Part shown: piece after piece, positions 25,301 through 35,500 of the stretch | Layout of the letters: every line of letters begins with the position of its first letter | Position numbering within the stretch: the stretch's first letter is position 1 | Assembly (NCBI GenBank): GCA_947589645.1 | Contig: CANQCG010000005.1 | Coordinates: 1-57,361, forward strand | Length of the DNA stretch: 57,361 nt | Direction: 5' to 3' | Source: an uncultured Clostridia bacterium | GTDB taxonomy: Bacteria > Bacillota > Clostridia > TANB77 > CAG-508 | The notes under the pieces: generated by a model | Told to the model about the DNA's origin: nothing | The model's database searches: none | Seen by the model: the letters and a program-made list of their open reading frames with translations, nothing else | Position numbers and translations under genes: made by a program

Positions 25301-28300
25301 AATACAAATGCCAGAGCACAATCTGGAGAATTCTATTTTGATAATACAACAGCCCAAATAGAGTTTACGCCATCTTCACAATCAAATTGGACAAAAGGAA
25401 CAACAGTAACAATAAAAGCAACAGATGCAAACGCAGGTTTAGAGCAAAATGCAACAGTTAAATATCAATGGGTAAAATCAGGAGAATCACCAGTAGATGC
25501 AAATTGGACAACAGCAAAATCAACAAACCCAGCAGGAGCAACATCTACAACATGGATAGTACAACAAACAGAATCAAATGCATATTCAGGAACATATAAT
25601 TTATATGTAAAAGGCGGAGTAGTAAAAGATAATGTACCAGAAACAAGCGGAAACTTCAGTGCAGAAGTAAAATCTGGAGAGTTTAACTTTGATGCTACAA
25701 AACCAGTAATAACATTATCACCAAATGACCAAAAAGATTATTATACAATAAAAGGAAAAGATGTAACAGTAAATATAAAAGATGCCCATGCAGGACTATC
25801 AGCAAATGTAGCAATAAAATATCAATGGGTATTAAAAGGTTCAGAAGTATCAAGTTCAGCATGGAAAGAAATTAAAGGAAGTAATGGTGCAGGGGATAAA
25901 TCTACAACAAGAACAATACCAGCATCAGAATCAAATAACTTTACCGGTATATATTATTTATATATACAAGCAGGATGTGTAAGAGATAATATAACAAATC
26001 CTGTAACAGAAAACGTAAATATTCAAGTACAATCAGGAGAATTCCATTTTGATAATATAAAACCTACTATACAATTTGACCCAAATACACAAACATCATA
26101 TACAAGAAGAAGAACAGCAGTAACAGTAACAGTATCAGATGCAAATGCAGGATTAGCAGAAAATGTTGCAATACAATATCAATGGGCAAAATCAAGTGCA
26201 GATTTAAAAGAAGCAGGATGGTTAATAGCAAAAGGATCAAATGCAGCAGCTGCACCTTCTACAAAAATACTAGTACCATCAAGTGATGAAGCAAACTTAA
26301 CAGGACAATATTACTTATTTATAAAAGAAGGCTGTGTAAGAGATAACGTACATGATAGTACAACTCAAAACTCAAATGTACAAACTAATTCATCAGTATT
26401 TAATTTTGATAATACAAAGCCAGTAGTTTCAAAATTTGAGCCAAATAGCCAAACAGAATCATGGAGTAGAGGTACAGAGGTAAAAGTAACAGCAACAGAT
26501 GCAGATGCAGGTTTTGTAGTAAATGCAAAAATGCAATATCAATGGGTATTAAAAGGACAAAGTCCAAATAATAACAATTGGAAAGAATTAACATCAAATA
26601 ATGTAGCAGCAGCTAAAACTGCAACATGGACAGTTCCAAAATCAGAATCAAGTAATCTAAGCGGAACATATATATTGTATATAAGAGCAGACATAATCAA
26701 AGATAATGTAACAGATACCACCAAAAATGGTAATATTGTAAAAGCATCAGGAGAATTCCAGTTTGATAACGAGAAGCCAGTAATCAAGCTAACACCAGAT
26801 ACAACAGGAACAAATTGGGTAAAAGATGGAAGCAAGGTAACAGTAACAGCAACGGATGATTATGCTGGAATGATGGCAGGTGCACAAGTACAATATCAAT
26901 GGGTAGTAAGTACAGGAACACCAAGTGCAACCGCATGGACTACATTAGCAGCAAACAATGAAGCAGGAACAAATAGTGTAACATGGATAGTACCAGCAGA
27001 AAAATCAAAAGCGTTTAATGGCTTATACAAGTTATATATAAAAGCAGGAGTAACCAAAGATAATATTACAGATACAACAAAGAATGAAAACAACGAAGTA
27101 GTATCAAAAATATTCCAATTTGATAATGAAAAACCAGAAATAACATTTAACATGACTACATTAACAACTTGGAAAAAAGGTGGACAAGAGGTAACAGTAA
27201 CAGCAAAGGATACTTATGCTGGACTAATAGCAGGTGCACAAATTGAGTATCAATGGGTACTAGAAAATGCTACGCCAGCAGAAAGCTCATGGACTCCATT
27301 AACAGCAAAAAATAATGCAGGAGAACATTCTACAACATGGACAGTTCCAGCATCAGCATCAAGCACATTAACAGGTAAATATAAGTTATATATAAGAGCT
27401 GGAATAACAAAAGACAATGTAGTAAACACAGACAAAAATACAAACGTTGAGACTCATACAGATTTATTCTTCTTTGATAATACAAAGCCAGTAGTTTCAA
27501 AATTTGAACCACAAAGTCAAACAACATCATGGAGTAGAGGAACACAAGTTGTTGTAACAGCAACAGATCCAAATGCAGGTTTAGTAGCAAAAGCACAAAT
27601 ACAATATCAATGGGTATTAAGTACAGGAACACCAAGTGCAAGCGGATGGACTACATTAACAGCAAATAATGAAGCAGGAGCAACAAGTGTAAGCTGGACA
27701 GTAGAAAAATCAGCATCAAGCACTTTAAATGGAAAATATAAATTATATATAAAAGAAGGAATAATACAAGATAATGTAAGTGATGCTACTAAGAACGTAA
27801 ACGAACAAAAAGTATCAGGAGAGTTCTATTTTGATAACGAAAAGCCAGTCATCGCTTTATCACCAACTACAACAGGAAACGACTGGGTAAAAGATGGAAG
27901 AGCAGTAACAGTTACAGCAACAGATAATTATGCCGGAATGATAGCAAGTGCACAAGTACAGTATCAATGGGTATTAGGCGAAGGAGCACCAGCAGAAGGT
28001 TCATGGAACACACTAACAGCAAATAATGAAGCAGGAAAAAGTCCTGTAACATGGACAGTGCCAGCAGAAGCATCAAGTAAATTAAATGGCTTATACAAAT
28101 TATATATAAAAGCAGGAGAAACCAAAGATAATATTACAGATGCAACAAAGAATGTAAATAATCAAGTAGTATCTCAAGTATTTAAATTTGATAACGAAAG
28201 ACCAGCAATAACATTTAGTATGGATACATTAACAACATGGAAAAAGGATGGACAGCAAATAATAGTAACAGCAAAAGATAATTATGCTGGACTAATAGCA

Positions 28301-31300
28301 AGTGCACAAATTGAGTATCAATGGGTATTAGATGGACAAAGTCCAAACAATGATAATTGGGCAGGTTTAACATCAAATAACACAGCAGGGCAGTCAACTA
28401 CAACGTGGACAGTTCCAGCATCAGCATCAAGCAAATTAACAGGTAAATATAGATTATATATAAGAGCTGGAATAACAAAAGACAATGTAGTAAACACAGA
28501 CAAAAATACAAACCTTGAGACTCATACAGATTTATTCTTCTTTGATAATACAAAACCAGTAGTTTCAACATTTGAACCAGATAGCCAAACAGAATCATGG
28601 AGCAGAGGAACTCAGGTAGTAGTAACAGCAAAAGATCCAAATGCAGGTTTTGTAGTAAATGCAAAAATGCAATATCAATGGGTAGCAAGTAATGGAACAC
28701 CAGACCCAAATGCATGGACTCCATTAATAGCAGACAATGAAGCAGGAGCAAATACTGTAAGTTGGACAGTAGAAAAATCAGCATCAAGCAAGCTAAACGG
28801 AAAGTATAAATTGTATATAAAAGATGGAGTTATACAAGATAATGTAAGTGACACTACTAAGAACGTAAACGAACAAAAAGTATCAGGAGAATTCTATTTT
28901 GATAATGAAAAACCAGCTATTTCTTTATCACCAACTACAACAGGAGACGAGTGGGTAAAAGCTGGAAGGGTAGTAACAGTAACAGCAACAGATGATTATG
29001 CTGGAATGATAGTGGGTGCACAAATTGAGTATCAATGGGTATTAAAAGATGGATCACCAGCAGAGAAATCATGGATTCCATTAACAGCAACAAATAAAGC
29101 AGGAGCAAATAGTGTAACATGGACAGTACCAGTAGAAGCATCAAATGAATTAAATGGCTTATACAAATTATATATAAAAGAAGGAGTAACCCAAGATAAT
29201 ATTACAGATGAACCAAAGAATGTAAACAATCAAGTAGTATCAGACATATTTAAATTTGATAATGAAAGGCCAGAAATAACATTTGAACCAAACTCACAAC
29301 CAACATGGGTAAAATCAGAAGCAGTAACAGTAAAAGCAACAGATGGTTATGCGGGACTAATAGAAAATGCGCAAGCACAATATCAATGGGTACTAGAAAA
29401 CAAAGAGCCAGATGACAATAATTGGAAAGATTTAGCATCAAATAATAAAGCAGGAGATAAATCTACAACATGGCTTGTTCCAGCAGATGCATCAAGTACA
29501 CTAACAGGTATATATAGGCTATATATAAGAGCTGGAATAACAAAAGACAATGTAGTAAATGATGTAGTAAAAGATGAAAAGAATACAAACGTTGAAACAT
29601 ATACAGATTTATTCTACTTTGATAATACGAACCCAGTAGTAGGAACGTTACAAATGCATTTAGATACCATAGATGGCGAAACATATAATTCTGGAACATG
29701 GACGAAACATAGTGTATTTATACATAAGGTAGATGGAGACGATGCACATAGTGGACATAGAGAGACAAGATACACTGTTTTAAAAGACCAAGCACCATAT
29801 GTAACCGACGAAACAGGAGATATAACATTAGAACAAACAGGTGTATATGACATAACAGTTACAACAGAAGATAATTTGTATAATACATCAACAAGTACTT
29901 ATCAAGTAAAAATAGACAAAGTTGACCCAATAGCCGGAACCATGGATATGAGAGTTGATAATGCACAAGGAGAAGAGTATCCAAATGGCAAATGGATAAA
30001 TAGAAGTGTATATATAAACAAAGTAGATGGTAAAGATGATCATTCAGGACATTTACTAACAAATTACACAGTAACGAAAGATGGAAAGCCATTTGTAAAT
30101 GACAAAACAACATTTACTATACTAGAAGAAGATGGAGTATATGAAATAGTAGTAACAACCGAGGATAAATCTGGTATAGAATATGATGAGGTAGGACATA
30201 AAACATCAAATAGTTATACAGTAAGAATAGATAAAACACCACCAGAATCAATAATAACAGGAGAAGCAACAGGTGTAACAGATGGTTTAGTAAGACATTT
30301 TGATGCAAATAACAATATGGGAAACGGACATTCAAAAGATACAAAAACATGGAAAGATTTATCATTAAGCAATAAAGATGCAAATCTTAATGGCGGAACA
30401 TTTGAAGATGCATACTTAAACTTAAATGGAACAAGTGACTGGGTAAACTTAGGAGAAGTAAGTTTAACAACAGCGGCAACCATAGAGGCACAAATTAAGA
30501 TAAATGAGATACAATCAGGGGAAAAAACAATATTGTGCAACTATGAAGCAGGTGGAATGGGAATAGCCTTAAGGGATGGAAAACCTGAGACTTCAGTATA
30601 TGTTAATGGAATCTATCAGAGAGTTATGTTAGATGAAGTATTAGATACAGATAGAATATACAATATATCAGGAACATATGATGGAAAGGCATTAAATTTA
30701 TATATAGATGGTGTATTACATGCAACTAAGACTATATCTGGTACAATAGGACAGCCAGTAAGCAACACAGTAATGGCAATAGGAGCAAACCCAAGCGGTA
30801 GCACTGCAGATGGTAATTTTGCAAATATCAAGGTATATTCAGCAAGAATATACAATAAAGCACTATCACAAACAGAAATAAAGAAAAACTTAAATGCAGA
30901 CAGAATAAACCCAGAAAAATTAGTAGCAAACGATGGCACAGTAACACTATCATTTATCTTCACAGAAGATGTATATAATTTTGATGCAGAAGATATAACA
31001 ATAACAAATGGAACAAAAGGAAAATTCACTAGAATATCCGACTCAGAATACACATTAGAAGTAACCGGCATAGTAGCAGAGCAAGACTTATTAGTAGAAG
31101 TTGCAAAAGATAGTTATGAAGATAGAGCCGGAAACCATGGCAATGCACCAACAACAACAAGAAAGAGAGACACAATAAACCCAACAGTAACAATTACTTC
31201 AAATGCACCAAAAGACCCAACAAATGTACCAACACTAACATATACATTTGAATTTAGTGAACCAACAGTTGGCTTTACTACAGATGACATAACAGTAACT

Positions 31301-32578
31301 AATGGAAATAAAGGAGAATTTAAACAAATATCAAGTTCAAAATTCACATTAGTAGTAACCAATGAACATTCTTATATACAAAAAGTAACAGTACCAAATG
31401 GAGCATGTAATGATGATAGTGGAAACTTAAATGAAGCAAAAAGTGCACAAGTACAAATAGATAGAACAAAGCCAACAATTGAAGGCATATCATCAAAACC
31501 ATCATCAGAAACAACCTATAGAATAACAGTAACCGGAATACAAGATCCAATGGACAACGAAGTTCAATCAGGCTTAAGAGGTTACTATGTAAGCAAAGAA
31601 CCAAACGCACCACTACCATCAAGTGATGAATGGGTAGCAAGCGACAAAGAAACAGTAGAATTAGATAATATGGAAGAAGCTACAACATATTATTTCTGGG
31701 TAATAGACAACGCAGATAACATATCAGATGTAATATCAATAACAACAAAAACAATCTACTATGGACTAAATAACGAAGCATGGTTTGAAACATTTGCAGA
31801 ATTAATGGCAGAGGCTTCAAGTGATAGAGTAAACGACATAAAAGTATTAAAAGATGTAACGGAAAATACAAGTGCAGCAGTATATCAAGATGCAAAACTA
31901 AATACAAACGGAAAAACCATGACAACCAACACAGGAATAACAGTACAAAAAGGAAAAACGTTAGAAATAGTAGGAACAGGAACAATACAAAAAGGAACAG
32001 CAAATTACGCAACACAAAACGAAGCAAATTCTACCACTACATTAAATGGAGCAACAATAAATGGAAAAATGTATGCTAGTGGAGGAACTATTAACATTGT
32101 TTTGGGACATGTAAATGGTAATATATATGGAGGATCCCTTGTTGAAAGCCAAGATGTAGACACTTCAAACATAAACATAAAAGGTGGAACAATAACAGGA
32201 AATATACATGGAGGACACTGTTATGGCACAGGAACTGTAAAGACAGTCAATATAGAAATGACCGGAGGCACAGTAGAATGGAGTATACAAGGTGGTGCTG
32301 AAGGCGGATCAGGCTCTGTGCAAACAGCAAACATAAATGTGTCTGGTGGAACCATACAGGATTACATTGCTGGAGGAGGATCACGTGGTACCGGAAGAGT
32401 AGATACAGCAATAATAAACATATCAGGAGGAGAAATTTGGGATGACGTTTGTGCTGGAGAAATCTTCGGTTCTGGATCTGTAGGAACGGCAACATTGACT
32501 ATGACGAAAGGAACAGTACGCGGAAGCGTATATGGAGGAGGACACAAATTTACAGGGGCAGAAACTCGGAAATGTTGA
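19226..32578 (+). CDS. Giant surface protein, central fragment: Ig-like repeats, LamG, beta-helix start
   Basis: The true coding sense of this frame begins at about 19319; the first 31 codons are out-of-frame reading. It carries roughly 33 tandem Ig-like domains (19490-30240). Each starts with a D-N/K-T/E-x-P motif and contains alternating-Thr strands and YYLFVK or YKLYIKAG strands. Cys-containing variants (SCGWRN) occur early. From 22 onward, domains form a three-domain super-repeat. Then follow a LamG/concanavalin-like domain (30270-30895, with TIEAQIKI and GTYDGKALNLYIDG), two Big_12-like domains (DITITNG blocks), and an FN3-like domain (31470-31755). The first turns of a parallel beta-helix with GGTxxGxxxGG repeats follow. 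It is predicted to be an extended cell-surface adhesin. An extra G at 32555-32558 ends the frame. Confidence 0.8.
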   Translation: MQMEEILLIAMVALWLLVVLFTVLPEEVIRILPYDQSRIGGSFYGWCTVSSATPGGEFENIIFRGNKSRRVLTDGVKMTYYAIYGADTTGPIVEIDPPSCTWRNTALPLKITVEDEVNGSLNGVCYVSTSDTTQTSDEWHWTPELTSLQPTQAGTYYIFVARLRDRAGNLSTSETAYKTTDQWHIFGPYRFKFEAPTISIDPPSCTWRNSELSVEFFGDDEGAAFKDLEWNYSTSESVLDLVRPNWTIARRCDLGNSPISDADTYYVFIKRVRDRAGNLSESKTAYKTTDEYHIYGPYQFDWAGPTVSATVSNQSAWTNTDKTITITASDADVGTISGYYISTQQTTPTGASTEQWQAGGSPKTITKGLGTYYIWAKDGLGNISASYATVNVTKIEKTGPTITLSADNNNNTWARTVSVTVTIRDTESGLKKGADISYGWTESNTAPSSWTPAQLSSYNDGETGPVTFKAEKTTGTGKFYLWVRPKTLQDRAGNSTTVDKKSTGQFYIDNTGPVSLSVSITPTGWTNKNKTITISAKDDNVGVVNGYYISNTDVTPTTTTGAGWQTENTTTKPMGNYYIWAKDSLGNISASRVVASVTQIETEPPTITVTPANTQSYVQNTKVTIKVADTGGSGLASTNLQFYVSTSATTGTPQAFQSDGTYTIGTGLSGTYYLFVSQVKDNAGNLSTGTVSGLNGGQYQRFGPYYFDNTPPSEPTTMEFVYWDWSRYTQNTWANQTVCAAYLNEQPGPSGATDGLSGISKYQISEDNSSWVDYAYDYSKSLYNMSTQGTHNRYFRAVDGAGNPGPSILRTAKIDLTVPTITVTPTSCGWRNTSQSITISVSESGGSDLKSPLYQYYLSTSNTTLTGGTGKWVEYSQGKAFTIDPATSGTYYLFVRKLTDNAGNVSTASGGTDINAGDVACHRFGTYQFDKDAPTGTVTASKTVTNESTVTIYVSASDTGGSGVSRVEINGWFGGNYATYLTEIDGKLDSSNRYYATFNFKDIKHTTTGNTNNGNGTYKFDAHIYDVAGNRKVATAINVVYDTTSPTIKVSQESCGWRNSALSITITVTETGGASLSSPVYEYCLSTNTTSFTGSWTTYQTGVPISLNPPADGKYYLFVKQVKDTAGNTSTGGTVDTVAGVACHRWGTYNFDKTAPTIKVSPANYNTSWTQSLKITITTEDTGGSTLNTPSYQYFLSTTKTGLTGGEWKPYVSGTAFDVTGLSGTYYLFVKRVTDYAGNTSIADGTVANVSGTNYQVFGEYQFDNTNPVAATLIMRLGSESGSPYQNESWTASNVYIALTGGEDAHSGVQSSVYSVNGQAATSKPQTLTGTGTYNITVTTTDNVGLKHQRTYTVKIDQTKPEVGILTMKLKDSSGDPYASGTWTNQSVYISLANGKDLESGHNTTKYSVNNGTAKTGSEILTSEAKYTIVVTTTDMVGNQSQHTYYVYIDKTAPTISVSTTSCGWRKAALSVTITVTEAGGSNLSTPVAYEYCLSTTTSSFTGNWTTYQSGKPITLDPTDGTYYLFVKQVRDVAGNTSTGGEVATVATIPCHRWGTYNFDKTGPTISFDPNVQDTWTKSTAVKVTAQDSLSGLIAGAKIQYQWVLSTGTPGNSWTELAATNNAGEKSVTWTVPAQASSALSGIYKLYIKAGVTQDNITDATKNTNAQASTNTFKFDNTKPTVTLSPSAQDDTRYVKGGTAITVTVADAHSGLIAAAEFQYQWVLEGQSPAVGSWVSVKLTNSAGLGSTTYTIPASASSNLNGRYKLYIRDTITKDNVTEATKNTNAQTISGLFYFDNTAPVIKFSPNTQTQWSRAGAEITVTIDDKYQGTGTDVAGLPENITIQYQWVKSDGTLTNNWQNITGKNAAGAANTTRTIPAAASKDFTGVYYLYVRAGCVSDYVKTTVANQNIQTKSDLFNFDNTSPTIRFVPNNQTTYSKSGSEVVVHIADPDAGLLQDVTIQYQWVIDGSAPVEANWKQITGGINSLGAHSTTRTIPADASNGLTGKYYLYIREGTVGDNVKDETKNTNARAQSGEFYFDNTTAQIEFTPSSQSNWTKGTTVTIKATDANAGLEQNATVKYQWVKSGESPVDANWTTAKSTNPAGATSTTWIVQQTESNAYSGTYNLYVKGGVVKDNVPETSGNFSAEVKSGEFNFDATKPVITLSPNDQKDYYTIKGKDVTVNIKDAHAGLSANVAIKYQWVLKGSEVSSSAWKEIKGSNGAGDKSTTRTIPASESNNFTGIYYLYIQAGCVRDNITNPVTENVNIQVQSGEFHFDNIKPTIQFDPNTQTSYTRRRTAVTVTVSDANAGLAENVAIQYQWAKSSADLKEAGWLIAKGSNAAAAPSTKILVPSSDEANLTGQYYLFIKEGCVRDNVHDSTTQNSNVQTNSSVFNFDNTKPVVSKFEPNSQTESWSRGTEVKVTATDADAGFVVNAKMQYQWVLKGQSPNNNNWKELTSNNVAAAKTATWTVPKSESSNLSGTYILYIRADIIKDNVTDTTKNGNIVKASGEFQFDNEKPVIKLTPDTTGTNWVKDGSKVTVTATDDYAGMMAGAQVQYQWVVSTGTPSATAWTTLAANNEAGTNSVTWIVPAEKSKAFNGLYKLYIKAGVTKDNITDTTKNENNEVVSKIFQFDNEKPEITFNMTTLTTWKKGGQEVTVTAKDTYAGLIAGAQIEYQWVLENATPAESSWTPLTAKNNAGEHSTTWTVPASASSTLTGKYKLYIRAGITKDNVVNTDKNTNVETHTDLFFFDNTKPVVSKFEPQSQTTSWSRGTQVVVTATDPNAGLVAKAQIQYQWVLSTGTPSASGWTTLTANNEAGATSVSWTVEKSASSTLNGKYKLYIKEGIIQDNVSDATKNVNEQKVSGEFYFDNEKPVIALSPTTTGNDWVKDGRAVTVTATDNYAGMIASAQVQYQWVLGEGAPAEGSWNTLTANNEAGKSPVTWTVPAEASSKLNGLYKLYIKAGETKDNITDATKNVNNQVVSQVFKFDNERPAITFSMDTLTTWKKDGQQIIVTAKDNYAGLIASAQIEYQWVLDGQSPNNDNWAGLTSNNTAGQSTTTWTVPASASSKLTGKYRLYIRAGITKDNVVNTDKNTNLETHTDLFFFDNTKPVVSTFEPDSQTESWSRGTQVVVTAKDPNAGFVVNAKMQYQWVASNGTPDPNAWTPLIADNEAGANTVSWTVEKSASSKLNGKYKLYIKDGVIQDNVSDTTKNVNEQKVSGEFYFDNEKPAISLSPTTTGDEWVKAGRVVTVTATDDYAGMIVGAQIEYQWVLKDGSPAEKSWIPLTATNKAGANSVTWTVPVEASNELNGLYKLYIKEGVTQDNITDEPKNVNNQVVSDIFKFDNERPEITFEPNSQPTWVKSEAVTVKATDGYAGLIENAQAQYQWVLENKEPDDNNWKDLASNNKAGDKSTTWLVPADASSTLTGIYRLYIRAGITKDNVVNDVVKDEKNTNVETYTDLFYFDNTNPVVGTLQMHLDTIDGETYNSGTWTKHSVFIHKVDGDDAHSGHRETRYTVLKDQAPYVTDETGDITLEQTGVYDITVTTEDNLYNTSTSTYQVKIDKVDPIAGTMDMRVDNAQGEEYPNGKWINRSVYINKVDGKDDHSGHLLTNYTVTKDGKPFVNDKTTFTILEEDGVYEIVVTTEDKSGIEYDEVGHKTSNSYTVRIDKTPPESIITGEATGVTDGLVRHFDANNNMGNGHSKDTKTWKDLSLSNKDANLNGGTFEDAYLNLNGTSDWVNLGEVSLTTAATIEAQIKINEIQSGEKTILCNYEAGGMGIALRDGKPETSVYVNGIYQRVMLDEVLDTDRIYNISGTYDGKALNLYIDGVLHATKTISGTIGQPVSNTVMAIGANPSGSTADGNFANIKVYSARIYNKALSQTEIKKNLNADRINPEKLVANDGTVTLSFIFTEDVYNFDAEDITITNGTKGKFTRISDSEYTLEVTGIVAEQDLLVEVAKDSYEDRAGNHGNAPTTTRKRDTINPTVTITSNAPKDPTNVPTLTYTFEFSEPTVGFTTDDITVTNGNKGEFKQISSSKFTLVVTNEHSYIQKVTVPNGACNDDSGNLNEAKSAQVQIDRTKPTIEGISSKPSSETTYRITVTGIQDPMDNEVQSGLRGYYVSKEPNAPLPSSDEWVASDKETVELDNMEEATTYYFWVIDNADNISDVISITTKTIYYGLNNEAWFETFAELMAEASSDRVNDIKVLKDVTENTSAAVYQDAKLNTNGKTMTTNTGITVQKGKTLEIVGTGTIQKGTANYATQNEANSTTTLNGATINGKMYASGGTINIVLGHVNGNIYGGSLVESQDVDTSNINIKGGTITGNIHGGHCYGTGTVKTVNIEMTGGTVEWSIQGGAEGGSGSVQTANINVSGGTIQDYIAGGGSRGTGRVDTAIINISGGEIWDDVCAGEIFGSGSVGTATLTMTKGTVRGSVYGGGHKFTGAETRKC
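26411..29623 (+). repeat. Higher-order repeat: three Ig-like domains, period 1,068 bp
   Basis: The domain-start motif encoding NTKPVVS-FEP occurs at 26411, 27479 and 28547, exactly 1,068 bp (356 codons) apart. The next boundary is at 29624 (1,077 bp, from a three-codon insertion). Each period holds three domains of about 119 residues with different opening motifs, so the block has expanded by three-domain duplications. Confidence 0.85.
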
Positions 32579-35500
32579 CGAAGTAACCATAAACTTAAAT
32601 GGCGGAACAGTAAATGGCAGCGTATTTGGAGGAGCCAACGGAGGCTCAGGAACAGTAGGCACAGCAACCATAAACATAGAAGAAGGTACAACAGTATCTG
32701 GAAACGTATTTGGTGGAGCAAATGGAGACACAGGAGCAGTAGACACAGCAACCATAAACATAGAAGAAGGTACAACAGTATCTGGAAACGTATATGGCGG
32801 AGCGAACGAAGGCTCAGGCTCAGTAGGAGAAGCAACCATAAACCTAAACGGCGGAGTAGTAGCTGGCTGGATATTAGGAGGATCAGCTTACGGAACAGGA
32901 ACAGTAGGAACAACTAACATAAACCTAAAAGGCGGAACAGTATCTGGATATGTATTTGGAGGAGCGTGTGAAGGCTCAGGAACAGTAGAAACAGTAATTA
33001 TAAATCAAGAGGGTACAACTATAGGTGAGAAAGTATTTGCAGGAGGCTACAATGGCGCCGGAATTGTAGGCACAGCAACTATAAATCTAAAAAAAGGAAA
33101 AATAAATGAAATTTATGGAGGAGCCAAGCATCATACTGAAACAGTGAAAACTTCAACCATAAACTTAGAAGGCGGTGAAGTAGATTTTGTGTTTGGAGGC
33201 GGAGAAGGATGCTCTGGAACAGTAGAAAATGTAAATATAATAGTAGATGGAGTCACACATTGTGGTCACATAATATGTGGACCTTATTTCTCACCAGGAT
33301 TAGTAAAACAAGTAGATTTACTGTTAAAAGCTCGTAATAATTTGACGATTGATCAAATATTTGGGGGAGGATGGAATTCATCTGTAGGAACAGTAAATAT
33401 AGAAATGAATGGAAATTTAACTGTTAATGCTATGATTGCAGGATGTAGAGAAAACTCTGGAGATGTAGAGGAAGCCAATATAAATTTAATATCAGGAACA
33501 ATATTATCAGTAGCTGGTGGAGGTGATTCTGGAAATGTAAAAAAAGTAAATATACAATCAAATGGAGCTTCAATTGGAGAAATATGTGGCGGTCGTGGAG
33601 GAACGGTAGAAGAAGCAACCATCAACTTAAACAGTGGAATAATATCTGGCAATATATATGGCGGAGCAGACGGTGGTTCAGGAACAGTAGAAACAGCAAA
33701 CATAAACCTAAACGGCGGAACAGTAACTGGAAGCATATATGGAGGAGCAAATAGAGACACAGGAACAGTAGAAACAGCAAACATAAACCTAAAAGGTGCA
33801 ACAGTAAATGGTAATATATATGGAGGATCAAGTGCGGGCTCAGGCTCAGTAGGAACATTAACCATAAAATCAGACGCTGGAGAAGTAAAAGGAGACATAT
33901 ATGGAGGAGCAAACGCAGGCTCAGGTACAGTACAAACAGCAAGCATAACCGTAAATGGAGGAACAGTATCTGGAAGCATATACGGAGGAGCAAACGCAAG
34001 CTCAGGTACAGTACAAACTGCAAGCATAACCGTAAATGGTGGAACAGTATCTGGAAGCGTATATGGTGGAGGTATAAGATCTACCATAGGAACTAAAGAC
34101 ACAGCAGGAAAGACTACATTAAATATTGTAGGAGGAACTATAGAAGGAAGCGTATTTGGAGGCTCTAAAAATGGCACAGTATATGGAAATGTAGCAATAA
34201 ATATAGGAAAAGGAGCAACCGAAATTGATGATTCAGTAGCAAATAGCTTAGAAATCAAAGGAGATATATATGGTGGAGGAAACCTAGACACAGCAACTAA
34301 TTATACAGACAAATTAGTAACAGGAGCATCTACCATAAATATAGACGGAAAAGATTATACAAACTTTAAAGTAAATGGCAACATATTTGGTTCAGGCAGA
34401 TACAGTACAGTAAATAGTTCAACTATTACAATCAAAAATGTAGGTGCAAACAAAGCTCCACATCTAATACAATCAGTACAAAGAACAGACCTATTAACCA
34501 TAGATAAATCAAATGTAGAAATAATAGGTGCATCAGACTCAACGAACTTAAATGTTGAGATAGCCTTCACACTAAATAGAATAGAAGACTTAAAAATAAA
34601 GAATGGAACAACATTACATGTAAGAAGAGGCTTTAACCAAGTAGAACAATTTGATTCTTTAGTAGATATAGACGGAAAAGAAACCAAGGCCGAAGTAAAA
34701 ATAGAGAATAATAATGCAATAGCTTCACAAAATGTAATAAACAGAGTATACATGTACGAAGGCGTAAACTTAATAATAGCAAAAGAACAATATGTACAAA
34801 ACAAAGAGCTAACATTATATGGAAAAGTAAGTGGAATGACCTTCTTAGGAATGTATGCAAGAGATAGAGAAAATGACGAATTAAAATATGATGTGTATGA
34901 CCCAGACAAACCAAGCAATGGAAACTTATTCAAACTAGGAGGCTATGTAGAAGGACTATATGATGAGAATAAAGCAATAAAAGTAGATGGCTTCTATACA
35001 AACGAATTAGAAAAACTAGATGATCCAAACTCAAATATAGTTCAAAAATATGTAGATGTCATAACAAATCAACCAATAAGTCAAGATTGGATAATAGGAA
35101 TGACAACATACTTCCACCGAGAAACATTAATAGCAAAGAGAAGCAAAGATAAAATACATGCTGAAGTACCACTAGCCCAATTAAATGAAGAAGGAGTAGG
35201 CTATAACGTAAACTTATTCTCAATAAACAGCTTAGAAAGTGGAATAAACTTAATAGATAAGTCACAAATACCAACAATGGCAGAAACTTCAGAAAAGGCA
35301 AATACAACCTTTGCGCTAACAATGAGAAACGGAAAATCAGGCTGGAAGACACAAGGAGAAACAAACTTCTACTCATCAGAAGAAACACCAATATTAGGAA
35401 CAAGACAATACTTAACAGATGATAGCGGAAATGTACCAACAATAGACCTATACTTATATAATTCAATAAATATAAGCGAAACAAGTGATGCAGGTTTAGT

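Noticed and set aside
20643-32913. Many Leu-rich leftward ORFs opposite the giant gene
   Set aside because: They are reverse-frame shadows created by the repetitive Thr/Ala/Val-rich sense codons; none has a ribosome-binding site or a recognisable domain.
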